DNA of 64,000 nucleotides. It comes from DATJGF01 sp035495315. GTDB taxonomy: Bacteria; Verrucomicrobiota; Verrucomicrobiia; Limisphaerales; UBA8199. Position 1 is the first letter of the stretch, and each line of letters starts with the position of its first letter. Positions 36,478 through 46,059 of this stretch are shown piece after piece. The stretch is from assembly GCA_035495315.1 (NCBI GenBank), contig DATJGF010000234.1, positions 1 through 64,000 of the forward strand, read 5' to 3'. A program made the translations under genes and the position numbers. Below the pieces are notes generated by a model. The model worked only from the letters and a program-made list of their open reading frames with translations, was not told the DNA's origin and ran no database searches.

Positions 36478-37542
36478 TCAAAATGCTGGTTCACGAGGAA
36501 CATCGTTCAATAATTGGGCAATGATTTCGTCGGTGGTTTTGCCCTCGGCATCCGCCTGGAACGTGCGGATTAAACGATGCCGAAGCACCAACGGCGCCAG
36601 CGCGGCAACATCCTCGCAAGCAACATTAAACCGGCCTTGGCACGCGGCTCGCGCCCGCCCAGCCAGTATCAAATGCTGGCTCGCGCGAGGGCTGGCCCCC
36701 CAACGAATCCAGCGCCGGATGTAATCAGGTGACTCGCTATTGCCGGCCGGCCGCGTCGCCCGCACCAGGCGCACCGCATAATCAATCACGTTAGGGGGCG
36801 CCGGCACCTGGGCTATTGCGCTGCGGAACTGCAGCACTTCTTCGCGGCTCAAAACGGGCTGGATGCGGTCCAACGGCGCATACGAATGTTGTTCAACGAC
36901 GAGCTTTTCCTGTTCCAACGTCGGGTAGTCAACCAGCACCTCAAACAAAAAACGGTCCAATTGCGCTTCCGGCAAAGGATAGGTTCCCTCCTGCTCGATT
37001 GGATTTTGCGTCGCCAATACCATGAACGGTTCCTCCAGGCGATACATCTTGCCCGCCACCGTCACCGTCTTCTCTTGCATCGCCTCAAGCAGCGCCGCCT
37101 GGGTTTTGGGCGGTGTTCGGTTAATCTCATCCGCCAGCAGCACCTGGGTGAAGGCCGGGCCGCGCACAAAAACAAACCGCCGATGGCCCGTCGCCGCGTC
37201 TTCTTCAAGGATCTCGGTCCCGGTAATATCCGAGGGCATCAAGTCGGGCGTGAACTGAATCCGTGAAAAATCTAATTCCAACGACCGGGCCAGGCTGTGC
37301 ACGAGCAGAGTCTTGGCCAGACCAGGAACGCCGACCAGCAAGCAATGCCCGCGAGCGAAAAGCGCGTACAATGCTGCGGAAATGATTTCTTCCTGGCCAA
37401 CAATTACCTTGCCGATCTCTTCCTGGAGTCGGCGGATTTTGGGTGCGAGCCGTTCGAGAACGGCGGCGGGATCGCTCGGGGGAATGATCGGAGGAGGTGT
37501 TTGGACCGGCGCAACCGGCGGCAACGTAGAGGTCGGAATCAT
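36478..37542 (-). CDS. MoxR-family AAA+ ATPase
   Basis: 354 residues with a Pro-rich 25-residue leader. Walker A GVPGLAKT at residues 71-78, Walker B LLADEINRTPPKTQAALLEAMQE, sensor 1 in VLATQNPIEQEGTYPLPEAQLDRF and a C-terminal lid domain follow the MoxR pattern. MoxR ATPases act as hexameric chaperones that work with vWA proteins, here most likely the DUF58, BatA-type and vWA proteins encoded immediately downstream. Confidence 0.93.
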   Translation of the reverse strand: MIPTSTLPPVAPVQTPPPIIPPSDPAAVLERLAPKIRRLQEEIGKVIVGQEEIISAALYALFARGHCLLVGVPGLAKTLLVHSLARSLELDFSRIQFTPDLMPSDITGTEILEEDAATGHRRFVFVRGPAFTQVLLADEINRTPPKTQAALLEAMQEKTVTVAGKMYRLEEPFMVLATQNPIEQEGTYPLPEAQLDRFLFEVLVDYPTLEQEKLVVEQHSYAPLDRIQPVLSREEVLQFRSAIAQVPAPPNVIDYAVRLVRATRPAGNSESPDYIRRWIRWGASPRASQHLILAGRARAACQGRFNVACEDVAALAPLVLRHRLIRTFQADAEGKTTDEIIAQLLNDVPREPAF

Positions 37543-37550
37543 AAATAATT

Positions 37551-40271
37551 TTAAGGGGTCGACGCGGACGAAATTTCTGCCGTAAGCGCCACCATCAGCG
37601 GACGTAGTTGTTTCTGAAAAGCCACGGTTTCTTCCCAGGAGAGCTCACCACGCAATAATTGCGCGTGGAACTGCGCAAGGAGTTTGTCATGGCCCACTCT
37701 CGTCCATTGCACGCGCCAGCGCAACGGGGGTTCATTGCCTTCCAAGCAAGCCGGCAGCACTACCGCAGCAGACTGCTCCGGCATCGTCAGCGTGAACTCT
37801 TCATCCAACCTCAGCGGATAGCCTCGATGCAAAAATAGCGGCGAGCGGCGCTCATGAAGAGCCGCGTCCCACTCCTTGGGCAACCAAACCGGGGCGCGTA
37901 AGAAATGTTTCCCGGCTGCGATTGACGAAATTCCCAGAAACGAACCCTCCCCGTGCCAGGAGAAATCAGCCGTCATATCGGAAACCGCATGAACGGTTTG
38001 ATGCTGAAGCGCGAACCACCCGCTAGCCGGCCGGAATTTTGCCGCAAGCAAGGGTAACGCACCCAGATTGTCCCTGGTTTCGCGCGCCATCTCACGCATC
38101 TCGTAATCGGGGTAGCCGTGCGCCTGCGCGGTCAGTTTTGCTCTCCAGGTTTCTTCCTTATCTGCAGGTTCCAATTCTCCAGTGATGCGCAAACGATGGC
38201 TTTCTGGATCAGGTTCCGGTAACTGGGTCAGCCCGCGGATCTCCCCATCAATCACCAGCACCTTGCGTCCCGGATCCCCGGGCGGCAAGAGGCCAAAACG
38301 GCAGACGTCATCGGTCGTATCAAGCCAAAGCGTCTGACCCGCCACACTCAACCGCGAAATCGCGTGGTTGAACCCGACACCGGGAACGAGGTCGTACGCA
38401 TGGCTAAACCGTGGCACCAGCACCAGCTGTGCGTCCATCTTCAGCGAATGGAGCAAGGCATTAAGCAGGTTGGCTTTATCTTTGCAGTCGCCATATTGCT
38501 GTTGCAGGACATTGGCCGCTGCATGCGGGCGCAACGAGTTTATTCCCAGCGGAACAGCCACATAGCGGAGGCTGGCGACGTAATTGTACAGCGCCTGAAC
38601 CTTGTCTAAATCTCCTTTGGCGTCTCGCGTCAGGGTTTCGGCCTGGGACGCAATCTCGGGCGTCACTTCATCCGTCAATTTCGTGATCCGGGCATACCAT
38701 TGGCCAAAGGCATTCCAATCGGCAAACGTGGAGAATAGTAATGCGCATTGTTGATGCGGCGCGCTGAGATTTTCCCGCGCCTGAGCCGGTTGCTTATCAA
38801 AATGCCAGCGATACGAACTGCTGTAGTTGGAGTGCTTGATCACTGGATTGGGAGCAGGGAGGCCCTCGAACAAAAAATGAAACGGGGTGGCAACCGGCAC
38901 AGAAACTTCAATGGTCGTGTCCAGCGCCGGCAATTCTGATTCAATCGGCACCGCCATCGCGACGTGGGGCAGTGGAAACTCTTTCCATTGCCTTCGGTAA
39001 CGCACATGCGCCACTGCACCGGGTTGCACTTGCGGCAGTGAAAAGAAGCGCCTTCGGCCGGCCCGGTAATCAGCAGGCGCCTCTTCCCGGTTTTCGTCCA
39101 TCGCTTCTGGATCGATCCGGATGAGCTTGCCGTCGGGTCGAAGGAGTTCACAATCGAGGAACTCCAATTCTTCATCCGGCGGTGAATAGGAAACGTCAAA
39201 ATCGCCAAACCGCTTGCCTTCGAGCGCGACGATTTGGATGTATTCATCGTGCTCGGCAGCAAACGCAGGATTGGCTCCTATGACGCAGCGGATTGCGCGG
39301 CGCAGGATCACTCCGTCGGCATCCGGATAATCCTGTTCATTCACCTTCCTGACTTCTTTCCAACTCCCTGGCAGTTGGGTCGAAGCGTTTTGCGTCGGTG
39401 AATTGACTCTCGGCCCAGGTTCCTCCTTTTCAGATTGGGCCCGTGAATCCTGCCCGTCAGCCGCCACACCTTTTTCGGAAGTGCTCGCCACGCTGTCCTC
39501 ACTCGACTTGCTGCTCAACGCCCGAGGCTTTGCCTCCCCATCCCATAACGTCGGCTCTTCGGTGCGCGCCAAATTACGACTCGAATACCAATCGCCAATC
39601 CCTTTGCCCGCCTTTGTCGCCAGTTCCTCAACCGTTATCTCTGGATTCGCCCGCACAACCTTCAGCAAAATCGGCATCCCTACCGGGTCGCTTGTGAATG
39701 CAGTCTCCAATTCCGACGACAACGCCACCGCTCTAACCCCGGCAACTGCCCGCGCAAATGGGCCGCTGTTTCGAAACCAGAAAATCCATCGGCTCCCTGT
39801 TTGGGTTAACCGGCCGGCGAAGGCTCCAAAATCGGCCGGTGTTAATCGCGGTCCGCGCACGTGCAACACCGGTGTCGAGCCTTGCCGCCCGCCATGCCCG
39901 AGGGCGACCACCAATACCGGATTGGTTGTGCCGGCCATTGCCGCTACAACTTGCAGAAAGTTCGTGCGGTCAACTGACAGCGCTTTGCCCGCAATTCCCG
40001 AAGGCAACTCAATCGATTCGGGCTGTGCACACAGCACGAACAGCTTCACCGGATCGCGGCCTTTGAGTACCTCGAACCACCCTTGCAGCTGCTCGCGATA
40101 CGCGTTTTCGCTTTCTATGTCCCCGGGTACGCCGGCAATCAGCACGACAGTCGAATGGCGAGGGAGGAATTCAGGTTCTATGGACCCAATCGCAGCATTC
40201 GTGGCCCATGCCAGCACCAAAGCGCAGAGGATCGACTTGAGCGCCAAACGTGATGGTGCAAACCCAGCCAT
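37551..40271 (-). CDS. DUF3857/transglutaminase-like exported protein
   Basis: 906 residues from ATG at 40271, giving a signal peptide (SRLALKSILCALVLAWATNA). An N-terminal region (about 30-230) is a caspase-like or alpha/beta domain of unknown role. DUF3857 follows (about 300-520, with YRAGRRRFFSLPQVQPGAVAHVRY), then a transglutaminase-like domain with Cys in QQYGDCKDKANLLNALL, His in GVGFNHAIS and Asp in LWLDTTDD, so the catalytic triad looks intact. A C-terminal beta domain ends it. The family is periplasmic and may cross-link or cleave peptides. Head of the MoxR/Bat cluster, 8 bases upstream of moxR. Confidence 0.82.
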   Translation of the reverse strand: MAGFAPSRLALKSILCALVLAWATNAAIGSIEPEFLPRHSTVVLIAGVPGDIESENAYREQLQGWFEVLKGRDPVKLFVLCAQPESIELPSGIAGKALSVDRTNFLQVVAAMAGTTNPVLVVALGHGGRQGSTPVLHVRGPRLTPADFGAFAGRLTQTGSRWIFWFRNSGPFARAVAGVRAVALSSELETAFTSDPVGMPILLKVVRANPEITVEELATKAGKGIGDWYSSRNLARTEEPTLWDGEAKPRALSSKSSEDSVASTSEKGVAADGQDSRAQSEKEEPGPRVNSPTQNASTQLPGSWKEVRKVNEQDYPDADGVILRRAIRCVIGANPAFAAEHDEYIQIVALEGKRFGDFDVSYSPPDEELEFLDCELLRPDGKLIRIDPEAMDENREEAPADYRAGRRRFFSLPQVQPGAVAHVRYRRQWKEFPLPHVAMAVPIESELPALDTTIEVSVPVATPFHFLFEGLPAPNPVIKHSNYSSSYRWHFDKQPAQARENLSAPHQQCALLFSTFADWNAFGQWYARITKLTDEVTPEIASQAETLTRDAKGDLDKVQALYNYVASLRYVAVPLGINSLRPHAAANVLQQQYGDCKDKANLLNALLHSLKMDAQLVLVPRFSHAYDLVPGVGFNHAISRLSVAGQTLWLDTTDDVCRFGLLPPGDPGRKVLVIDGEIRGLTQLPEPDPESHRLRITGELEPADKEETWRAKLTAQAHGYPDYEMREMARETRDNLGALPLLAAKFRPASGWFALQHQTVHAVSDMTADFSWHGEGSFLGISSIAAGKHFLRAPVWLPKEWDAALHERRSPLFLHRGYPLRLDEEFTLTMPEQSAAVVLPACLEGNEPPLRWRVQWTRVGHDKLLAQFHAQLLRGELSWEETVAFQKQLRPLMVALTAEISSASTP

Positions 40272-40384
40272 GCGAATTGCTAGTAATATCACCGCCGACT
40301 AAAACCGTGCGGACTGGCACGGATTCAGGCAATCAGTAGATTCCCGCTTTTGTGCCGATTTGCAACCCGGGTAAAGCCGCAAAC

Positions 40385-40418
40385 ATTGTCGGGTCTAACC
40401 GCAATGTCGGGTTCAACC
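40385..40418. repeat. Tandem 18-nt direct repeat upstream of a lipoprotein gene
   Basis: TGTCGGGTCTAACC and TGTCGGGTTCAACC recur with an 18-base period in the divergent spacer between the transglutaminase gene and the lipoprotein gene. It could be a pair of regulator-binding sites; only the repetition is seen. Confidence 0.35.
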
Positions 40419-40519
40419 GGATGGCAGGACACTCAGTGCAGGGAAAATGCTTCCGAGAGCGGCAAAACACCCTACTGGCACACTCGCAGTCCCGCCGGAT
40501 AGTTCAATCCGGGTAGATT

Positions 40520-41398
40520 ATGACGACGCAGTGGCAGGTTCCGGTAAATGCAGTACTTGTCGCTATCTGTTTGGCAGGGTTCGGCACCTTCTCCTGCTCA
40601 CGCTCTGATTATCCTGGCGGCGCACCAGCCGGCACATTTGAGGCTCTGCTCGAAGATCATCTCGCAAGTCAAATTTCAGGCAGCAAAGTCGAAAACATCG
40701 ATGGACAGGATTTGGCTACTCTGCGGGACCTTCTGATAAATCCGCAGAATGGCCGAATCGCCTATGCCGTTTTCGCCAGCGGCGGTTTTCTCGGACTAGG
40801 CAAACGCCTCAAAGCCGTTCCTGCTCCCGTGCTCTTTTCCGGAACCGCCAAAAAGCGCGTCGTCGCGCTCGATGTCAGTGCCGGTTCCTGGGAAAACGCC
40901 CCTCGTTTGAAACGTCCCGCCAAGGTGGCGTTGACCAATCCAGCCATTGCGGCATCCATCAACCGTTATTACGCCATCGCGGAGGAAACCAACCACGCCT
41001 TAATCGTCGATAATGGTCCGATAACAGTGCCGACGCCTACTGGGCGCCTGAATACTCAATTAGCTCAATCTGCCGGGGGTGCCGAGTTCAAGTCGGCTCG
41101 CGACTTCCTGGGGCAGCCAATCCGCAATCACCAAAAGCAGGCCGTAGGCAAAATCGACGACCTCCTCCTCGATGTCTCAGGACGCAGGCCAGGTTACGCA
41201 ATCATCTCAGTAGATATACCTAACAAAGATGAAACCTTCGCCGTACCTTTGCAGTTGCTTCAGGCCACAGATCATCGCGGACTCACCTTGGACGCTAACC
41301 CCAAAATCTTCGACCAGGCCGCTGACTTTGACGTTGCCGCCTGGCGCAATAACCGACTCTCACCAGGAACCATCTTTCGCTTCGGAAAACGACCCTGA
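40520..41398 (+). CDS. Lipoprotein with two PRC-barrel-like domains
   Basis: 292 residues. The N-terminus is a lipoprotein signal (LVAICLAGFGTFSC, Cys near residue 26). Two PRC-barrel-like modules follow: one with GSKVENIDGQDLATLRDLLINPQNGRIAYAV and a second with GQPIRNHQKQAVGKIDDLLLDVSGRRPGYAIISVD. PRC-barrel domains sit on photosystem, RNA-processing and envelope proteins and carry no activity of their own. Likely anchored to a membrane on the periplasmic side. It is transcribed away from the MoxR cluster. Confidence 0.78.
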   Translation: MTTQWQVPVNAVLVAICLAGFGTFSCSRSDYPGGAPAGTFEALLEDHLASQISGSKVENIDGQDLATLRDLLINPQNGRIAYAVFASGGFLGLGKRLKAVPAPVLFSGTAKKRVVALDVSAGSWENAPRLKRPAKVALTNPAIAASINRYYAIAEETNHALIVDNGPITVPTPTGRLNTQLAQSAGGAEFKSARDFLGQPIRNHQKQAVGKIDDLLLDVSGRRPGYAIISVDIPNKDETFAVPLQLLQATDHRGLTLDANPKIFDQAADFDVAAWRNNRLSPGTIFRFGKRP

Positions 41399-41437
41399 CT
41401 TGCTTGAAGACCAAACGTCGGCTCGCCGTTGAGCCTG

Positions 41438-41947
41438 TTATAAATCTTTCACCATATTCAAATACCCGCCGTCACCTGTGGCGAACTGGTGAAACCCGAA
41501 GTTTTTGTATAAGTGGATCGCGACATGGTTCTGCGGATGGACGCCAAGCGAAACGCGCGGAAATCGAGTGGTCGCGGCGGCAAGATACGTCTTAAACAGG
41601 CTGGCTCCAATGCCTTGATTTTGAAAAGGCGGGAAGACTGCAATCCCTAGTTGCGGAGTTTGCACATCATAGAAAGCCCCTCCCTGCATTGGCGGAACCA
41701 ATAATCGGCTTAGAATACCCCCGGCTATCGAACCATCGGGCGCGACTGCCAAAAAACCCAGATCTTCACTCTTGCTTCTCCAGTTCTCAACATAGAGCGC
41801 GATATGCGGATTGGCTAAAACCGATCTCGGGCGTCGCGGACCGGTCGGAGGATCCCACAGCGCCTCGTAGAGAATTTCCCATAGGATTGCCTGGTCAGAT
41901 GGCTCAATCGCACGGATCGAATGGGATGCCGGCTTAGTCGCTGTCAT
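41438..41947 (-). CDS. GNAT family N-acetyltransferase
   Basis: 169 residues with the GNAT order: AILWEILYEALWD at the acceptor-binding start, a central LGFLAVAPDGSIAGGIL strand, the acetyl-CoA motif A in GIAVFPPFQNQGIGASLFKTYL, and VHPQNHVAIHLYKNFGFHQF at the end. The substrate is unknown. Separated by about 40 bases from the kinase gene upstream on the same strand. Confidence 0.87.
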   Translation of the reverse strand: MTATKPASHSIRAIEPSDQAILWEILYEALWDPPTGPRRPRSVLANPHIALYVENWRSKSEDLGFLAVAPDGSIAGGILSRLLVPPMQGGAFYDVQTPQLGIAVFPPFQNQGIGASLFKTYLAAATTRFPRVSLGVHPQNHVAIHLYKNFGFHQFATGDGGYLNMVKDL

Positions 41948-41986
41948 CTCTTGGCTGAAAACTCGGGTTGAGTAAATTGCTTGCGC

Positions 41987-44080
41987 TTATAACCCTTCAC
42001 TCGCGCTCCTAAGTTCCAGCCAAAAACGGCTCCCCTTGCCCGGTTCCGACTCCACGCCGACCTGGCCAGCCATGCGTTCCGTCACTTTACGCACGATCGC
42101 CAATCCAGTTCCAGTGCCTTCATAACCGGCGTGCGCCCTTTGAAACATGTCAAAAATGCGCCCCTGCGATTCCCTGGTTATGCCAATGCCGTTGTCTTCA
42201 ATCCAGATCCGGACAAGCGCGCCATTCGACGAGCCGCTCGGTGTTTGTTTCCCACCCTGAGGCATTCCATTGCGGTCCTCTGTCCGGATTGTTACCTTAG
42301 GTTGCGTACCCGACGCGACGAACTTCACGGCGTTCCCCAAGAGGTTCGAGAAACATTGCGTCAGTCCCGCCTTGTTCCCCAATACGACGGGGAGACTGCC
42401 TTCAATATGCACTTGCGCCGTCGGTGGCTGCAGATTCGGGTAGGTGCTAATGATGCCCGAGACGAGTTCATAAAGGTTTACCGGTTCAAGCGGCAGGTCC
42501 TGCAATACCGCCCGATTGTAATTCAAGGCGTCCAACACAAGCCCATCCATTCGGCCCGACGCCGCGCGGATCCGTTGCAGATAATCGAGCACTGCCGGCG
42601 GCGTTTGTTCGCCAAGTGTTTGCTCCGCAAGCCCAGCAAAGCTCTGCATTGCCCGCAACGGCGCCCGCAAGTCGTGAACCAGCGCATACGAGAAATGTTC
42701 CAACTCGGCAATCATCTCGCGCAGTTTAGCCGTTCTTTCGTCCACCCGGTGCTCCAGGTCCGCATTAGCCCGCTCCAACTCGTCGCGCATGCGCTTCAGG
42801 GCCTGCTCTGTCTTTCGCCGCGCGGTGATGTCCTCGACGACACTCGCGGTGCGCGCGACTTGGCCGTTTCCGTCGCGGATTATGCCGACCGTGACATGCA
42901 CCCAGATCACTTCTCCGGTTTTGCGCACGTATCGTTTCTCGACATCGTAGTTTAGGGTTCGACCCGCAAGAAATTCCGCCATGCGGGTCCGGTCACTCTC
43001 TTTCTCATCCGGATGATCCAAATCCGAAGGATGCATCCCCCTCAACTCCCCACGCCCGTAGCCGGTAATCTGACAAAAAGCATCGTTCACCTGCACGATT
43101 CGTCCCGCCGCATCCAACTGCACTGCTCCGACCGCCGCGTTATCGAAAAAAGCGCGAAAGCGCACCTCGCTCTCTTTGAGGATTGCCTCGGCCTTTTTTT
43201 GCTCCGAAAGCAGGGCCGCCAACACCAGCGCAGTCAAGGTGCTAGTCCCCATGAATGCCTGTGCGAAGAGCAATGAGGCATTCAGCGCCGACCCTACGAA
43301 AGGTCCGAACCGATGCACCGTGCCCCACAGCGCAATCGCAGACATGATCAAGGCGGCCGTGATCGCGCCCCGCCTGCCAAAACGGAAAGCCGCCCACAGC
43401 AGCGGCGGCAGCGCTAGGAAACCTAAAGGCTCATGTTCGGCGCTGGAAGCCGTCTTGCCCAGGAACAACAGCGAGCCGGTCACGATAACCGTCAGCAGCA
43501 TGAGCGCCGCCTCAATGATTTGTTTTGAGGTCAGGCGTGGCAGACCCTGCGTTTTCCAGATCAGCACCAGCGGCGCGATAATGACATTGCTGACCATGTC
43601 TCCGAGCCACCACGTCAGCCAAATCGAACCATACTGGTTCCAACTCGCCAGGCCGCCCAGACACAGGCTGGTCACACCAAAGGTCGCGCTCGGAGTCGTG
43701 CTGACAATAGCCGCCAACCCAGTGAATTTGAATGTGTCCTGGGCCTTGGAAAACGCATTCGCCCCGCCGGCAAACCTCCATACCAACCACGCGCCCAGCA
43801 CCGCTTCCAGAGTATTGCCGGTCGCAATGCCGAAACTGGTCGCAAAGGAACCTTGCGTGGTGATGTTGACCAGGAACGCCCCAAAAAACACCGCGGGCCA
43901 TGTGTCCGAACCCCAGAGCAGGAGCGAGGCAAGCGCAATGCCTGTCGGGGGCCACACCGCTGAGGCGCTTGCGTTGAGCGCCGCCAGCGAAAGGCCAAAT
44001 TTTCCCGCCAAATAATAAACTGCCGTCAGGATGCTGATCCTGAAAAACCACTTCGAGCTTAGTTCGCGCTTTGCGCCCAT
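41987..44080 (-). CDS. MASE1-PAS sensor histidine kinase
   Basis: 697 residues from ATG at 44080 (the frame opens at 44143). Eight or so membrane segments in the first 300 residues form a MASE1 sensor (FGLSLAALNASASAVWPPTGIALASLLLWG, LTWWLGDMVSNVIIAPLVLIW are its hallmarks). One PAS domain (about 320-440, ending DITARRKTEQ), a coiled link and HisKA with His in FSYALVHDLRAPLRAMQSFAG follow; the ATPase domain has NLLGNAVKF, DNGIGI and GTGLAIVRKV. It is the same HisKA subtype as the kinase at 13160, but no receiver gene is beside it. Confidence 0.88.
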   Translation of the reverse strand: MGAKRELSSKWFFRISILTAVYYLAGKFGLSLAALNASASAVWPPTGIALASLLLWGSDTWPAVFFGAFLVNITTQGSFATSFGIATGNTLEAVLGAWLVWRFAGGANAFSKAQDTFKFTGLAAIVSTTPSATFGVTSLCLGGLASWNQYGSIWLTWWLGDMVSNVIIAPLVLIWKTQGLPRLTSKQIIEAALMLLTVIVTGSLLFLGKTASSAEHEPLGFLALPPLLWAAFRFGRRGAITAALIMSAIALWGTVHRFGPFVGSALNASLLFAQAFMGTSTLTALVLAALLSEQKKAEAILKESEVRFRAFFDNAAVGAVQLDAAGRIVQVNDAFCQITGYGRGELRGMHPSDLDHPDEKESDRTRMAEFLAGRTLNYDVEKRYVRKTGEVIWVHVTVGIIRDGNGQVARTASVVEDITARRKTEQALKRMRDELERANADLEHRVDERTAKLREMIAELEHFSYALVHDLRAPLRAMQSFAGLAEQTLGEQTPPAVLDYLQRIRAASGRMDGLVLDALNYNRAVLQDLPLEPVNLYELVSGIISTYPNLQPPTAQVHIEGSLPVVLGNKAGLTQCFSNLLGNAVKFVASGTQPKVTIRTEDRNGMPQGGKQTPSGSSNGALVRIWIEDNGIGITRESQGRIFDMFQRAHAGYEGTGTGLAIVRKVTERMAGQVGVESEPGKGSRFWLELRSASEGL

Positions 44081-44216
44081 AGAGTGGCAATTAAGCAGTC
44101 CGATTGTGCCGTGGAAATCTCGCCTAATTCCTAACGTAGGCAAGGAACAAACTAGTGCAGAAAGTCACGTTTTAGTATTGAATTTTCCAGGTCGTTCGTG
44201 CAATCATTTCCTGCAG

Positions 44217-44510
44217 GTGAGAAGGCTGGTCAGAAGCAGGTCAACGGGATTGTATCTTCGAGCAGACGGCACTTGGACGAAAGATGCCGCTCAGGCTGAA
44301 GCTTTTTCTGGTTTTCAAAACGCCATTTCCGCCCAGCAGCACCATCAGTTGCAGGATTGCGACCTCGTCCTGCAAATGGGGCCCGAACCGTCAGCCCAAT
44401 ATGACATTGTCCTGCCGCTCTCGCCGCCCAAACCATACACCAAGAGCAAAGGCTCTAATCAATTCTCGGAATCCACTGACACCAACGAAGGGCTCCAAGC
44501 GTCAGCTTAG
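44217..44510 (+). CDS. Hypothetical protein, 97 aa
   Basis: The frame is open from 44031, but the part that looks like protein begins at GTG 44217: VRRLVRSRSTGLYLRADGTWTKD, AEAFSGFQNAISAQQHHQLQDCDLVLQMGPEP and YDIVLPL. Short proteins of this kind (a YLxxDGxWTxDxxxAxxF pattern) recur in Verrucomicrobia and related groups, function unknown. No clear ribosome-binding site; start uncertain. It runs divergently from the MASE1 kinase. Confidence 0.55.
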   Translation: MRRLVRSRSTGLYLRADGTWTKDAAQAEAFSGFQNAISAQQHHQLQDCDLVLQMGPEPSAQYDIVLPLSPPKPYTKSKGSNQFSESTDTNEGLQASA

Positions 44511-44589
44511 CTTTTCAAGAATCTTGCCCGCAGAATGCTGTAGCCAATCTCTGGCAACCCCTCTCATAATCCCGACACAGGCTTCCTTT

Positions 44590-44670
44590 GGTAGGGCACG
44601 GCTCGCCGAGCCGTCAGCTTTCCTACACAAAAACGGAGTCGGCCCGCTCGGCGAGCCGGCCCTGCCTTTA
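44590..44670. repeat. REP-like repeat with two CG-rich palindromes
   Basis: The palindrome CGGCTCGCCGAGCCG (44599-44613) and the related GCTCGGCGAGCCGGC (44646-44660) lie within a longer imperfect inverted repeat that begins TAGGGC and ends GCCCTGCC. This is the form of interspersed palindromic repeats in large Verrucomicrobial genomes. The surrounding 44511-45037 shows no gene. Confidence 0.7.
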
Positions 44671-45037
44671 TAAGATGGATTGTTGGATCTTCCAGCATAC
44701 TCAAGAAGACGACTTCGTGGGCAGTTCTTATTACCGCTTAGGTTCAGTTGATGGTCCACCGGGGCAGGCGCCTCACCTTGCCTTTTTGCAGATGCTAATG
44801 ATTGGGGCTTACCGCGGCAGGCGTTTGCCCGAATAGCTTCTTTCTTCTGGAGAAGTCACCGTCTAAAGAGACCACGCGACAAGACCACTTACTGCTGAAC
44901 GATGTTGCAGAATCATGATAAACGCTCTCGAACAAGCTTGGAAACCGTTAGATATGTTATGCGATACTGTTATGCGGTCCAGAGGAAGGTGACCCCAAAT
45001 CGCGATTTTAGCCTGATTTTACGAGTTAAATTGGTGT

Positions 45038-45130
45038 TGGCGGAGAGAGGGGGATTCGAACCCCCGATACGGCTTTTGACCGTATAACGGTTTAGCAAAC
45101 CGCCGCCTTCAGCCACTCGGCCATCTCTCC
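45038..45130 (-). tRNA. tRNA-Ser (GCU)
   Basis: A 93-nt class II tRNA with encoded CCA. Acceptor GGAGAGA/TCTCTCC, D-arm beginning GCCGAGTGGCTGAAGGC, anticodon loop TTGCTAA (GCU), a long variable arm with stem TACGG/CCGTA and T-arm GGGGGTTCGAATCCCCC. Confidence 0.97.
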
Positions 45131-45302
45131 ACCCAAGAACGGCGCCTGAATGCGGAATCTATTGCACGCATCGCATCTGAGTCAAGCCGGGGAAATAGGC
45201 GAGAACGCAAACCTCTAAAGGCACATGCCTGTAAAGTCCACATGCAGCGGGAAGCACGCTGTTTCTTAGTCCATCAACCGCATACGAATGCCGATTAGCG
45301 GC

Positions 45303-45773
45303 TCACCGTTGCTCTGGGGCATATGCCGAAGTCTCTGCGCGTGGGCTGGCGAGGGGGTCAACCGCCTCAATTAAACGGTTCAGTGCCAGCCCAGGCTCGG
45401 TAAATACAGAAAGGTGGAGGCCCGAATTGCGGCAAACGTTTTCCAGAAATTGCAAATCCTCGGTCATGCGGGAAAACACCAGCGAGATCGCATGCTGCGA
45501 GTTTATCCCATTGCTAAATAACAACCTGGGACAATAATAAATCTCCACCGGGTCCAACTTGAGCAGCGACTTCTGGTGATCGGCGAGAATCCGCCAGCTT
45601 TGATGTTGTTCGGCGAAAGCAACTGTCGAGGCGACCATCGCGGAGAGCCAAGTCTTCTCAATCGGCCCAGTCGTTTCGAGCAGCACAACATTGTGGTCAG
45701 CCCGATAAGCGAGCTGCCAGGTCAACAGACCAGACGCGCCCTGAAAACCCTTGCCGTTTTGGGTTGATATCAT
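45303..45773 (-). CDS. Hypothetical protein, STAS/SpoIIAA-like
   Basis: 156 residues from ATG at 45773; the open frame reaches 46070 but its first part is unlike protein. The sequence alternates strands and helices (LTWQLAYRADHNVVLLETTGPI, WRILADHQKSLLKLDPVEIYYCPRLL, TEDLQFLENVCRNSGLHLSVF), resembling STAS-like anti-sigma-antagonist folds or the STAS-like SpoIIAA family of Lewis acid-type proteins. No conserved phosphorylatable Ser is evident. Divergent from the MBL-fold hydrolase gene. Confidence 0.55.
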   Translation of the reverse strand: MISTQNGKGFQGASGLLTWQLAYRADHNVVLLETTGPIEKTWLSAMVASTVAFAEQHQSWRILADHQKSLLKLDPVEIYYCPRLLFSNGINSQHAISLVFSRMTEDLQFLENVCRNSGLHLSVFTEPGLALNRLIEAVDPLASPRAETSAYAPEQR

Positions 45774-46059
45774 TCGGTTTTCCGTTTTCGAGTGATCGAT
45801 GTCACTCACGATCAGGTATATACGTTCGTCGGGGCCCGCGTCTATCCGTAGTGATCTCGATTCTGGCCTCAGTATTTTGACGGGATTCCGTCGGCTTGTC
45901 CTAGTACCCAGCGAAATCTCCATGCACATGTCGGAAGAAATTCGGCCTAGGCGGACTACGCTCCTCAGCGCGGCGGGTTTTCTGGTATTGCAGAGGCTTC
46001 TATTTTGCGTTATTTGCAGTCCAAGGCGTTCAGGACGGCTGAAAATAGAAGAGGGGCGT

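Noticed and set aside
44588..44836. 82-codon plus-strand frame
   Set aside because: Its first half is the palindromic repeat translated; the rest has no recognisable domain.
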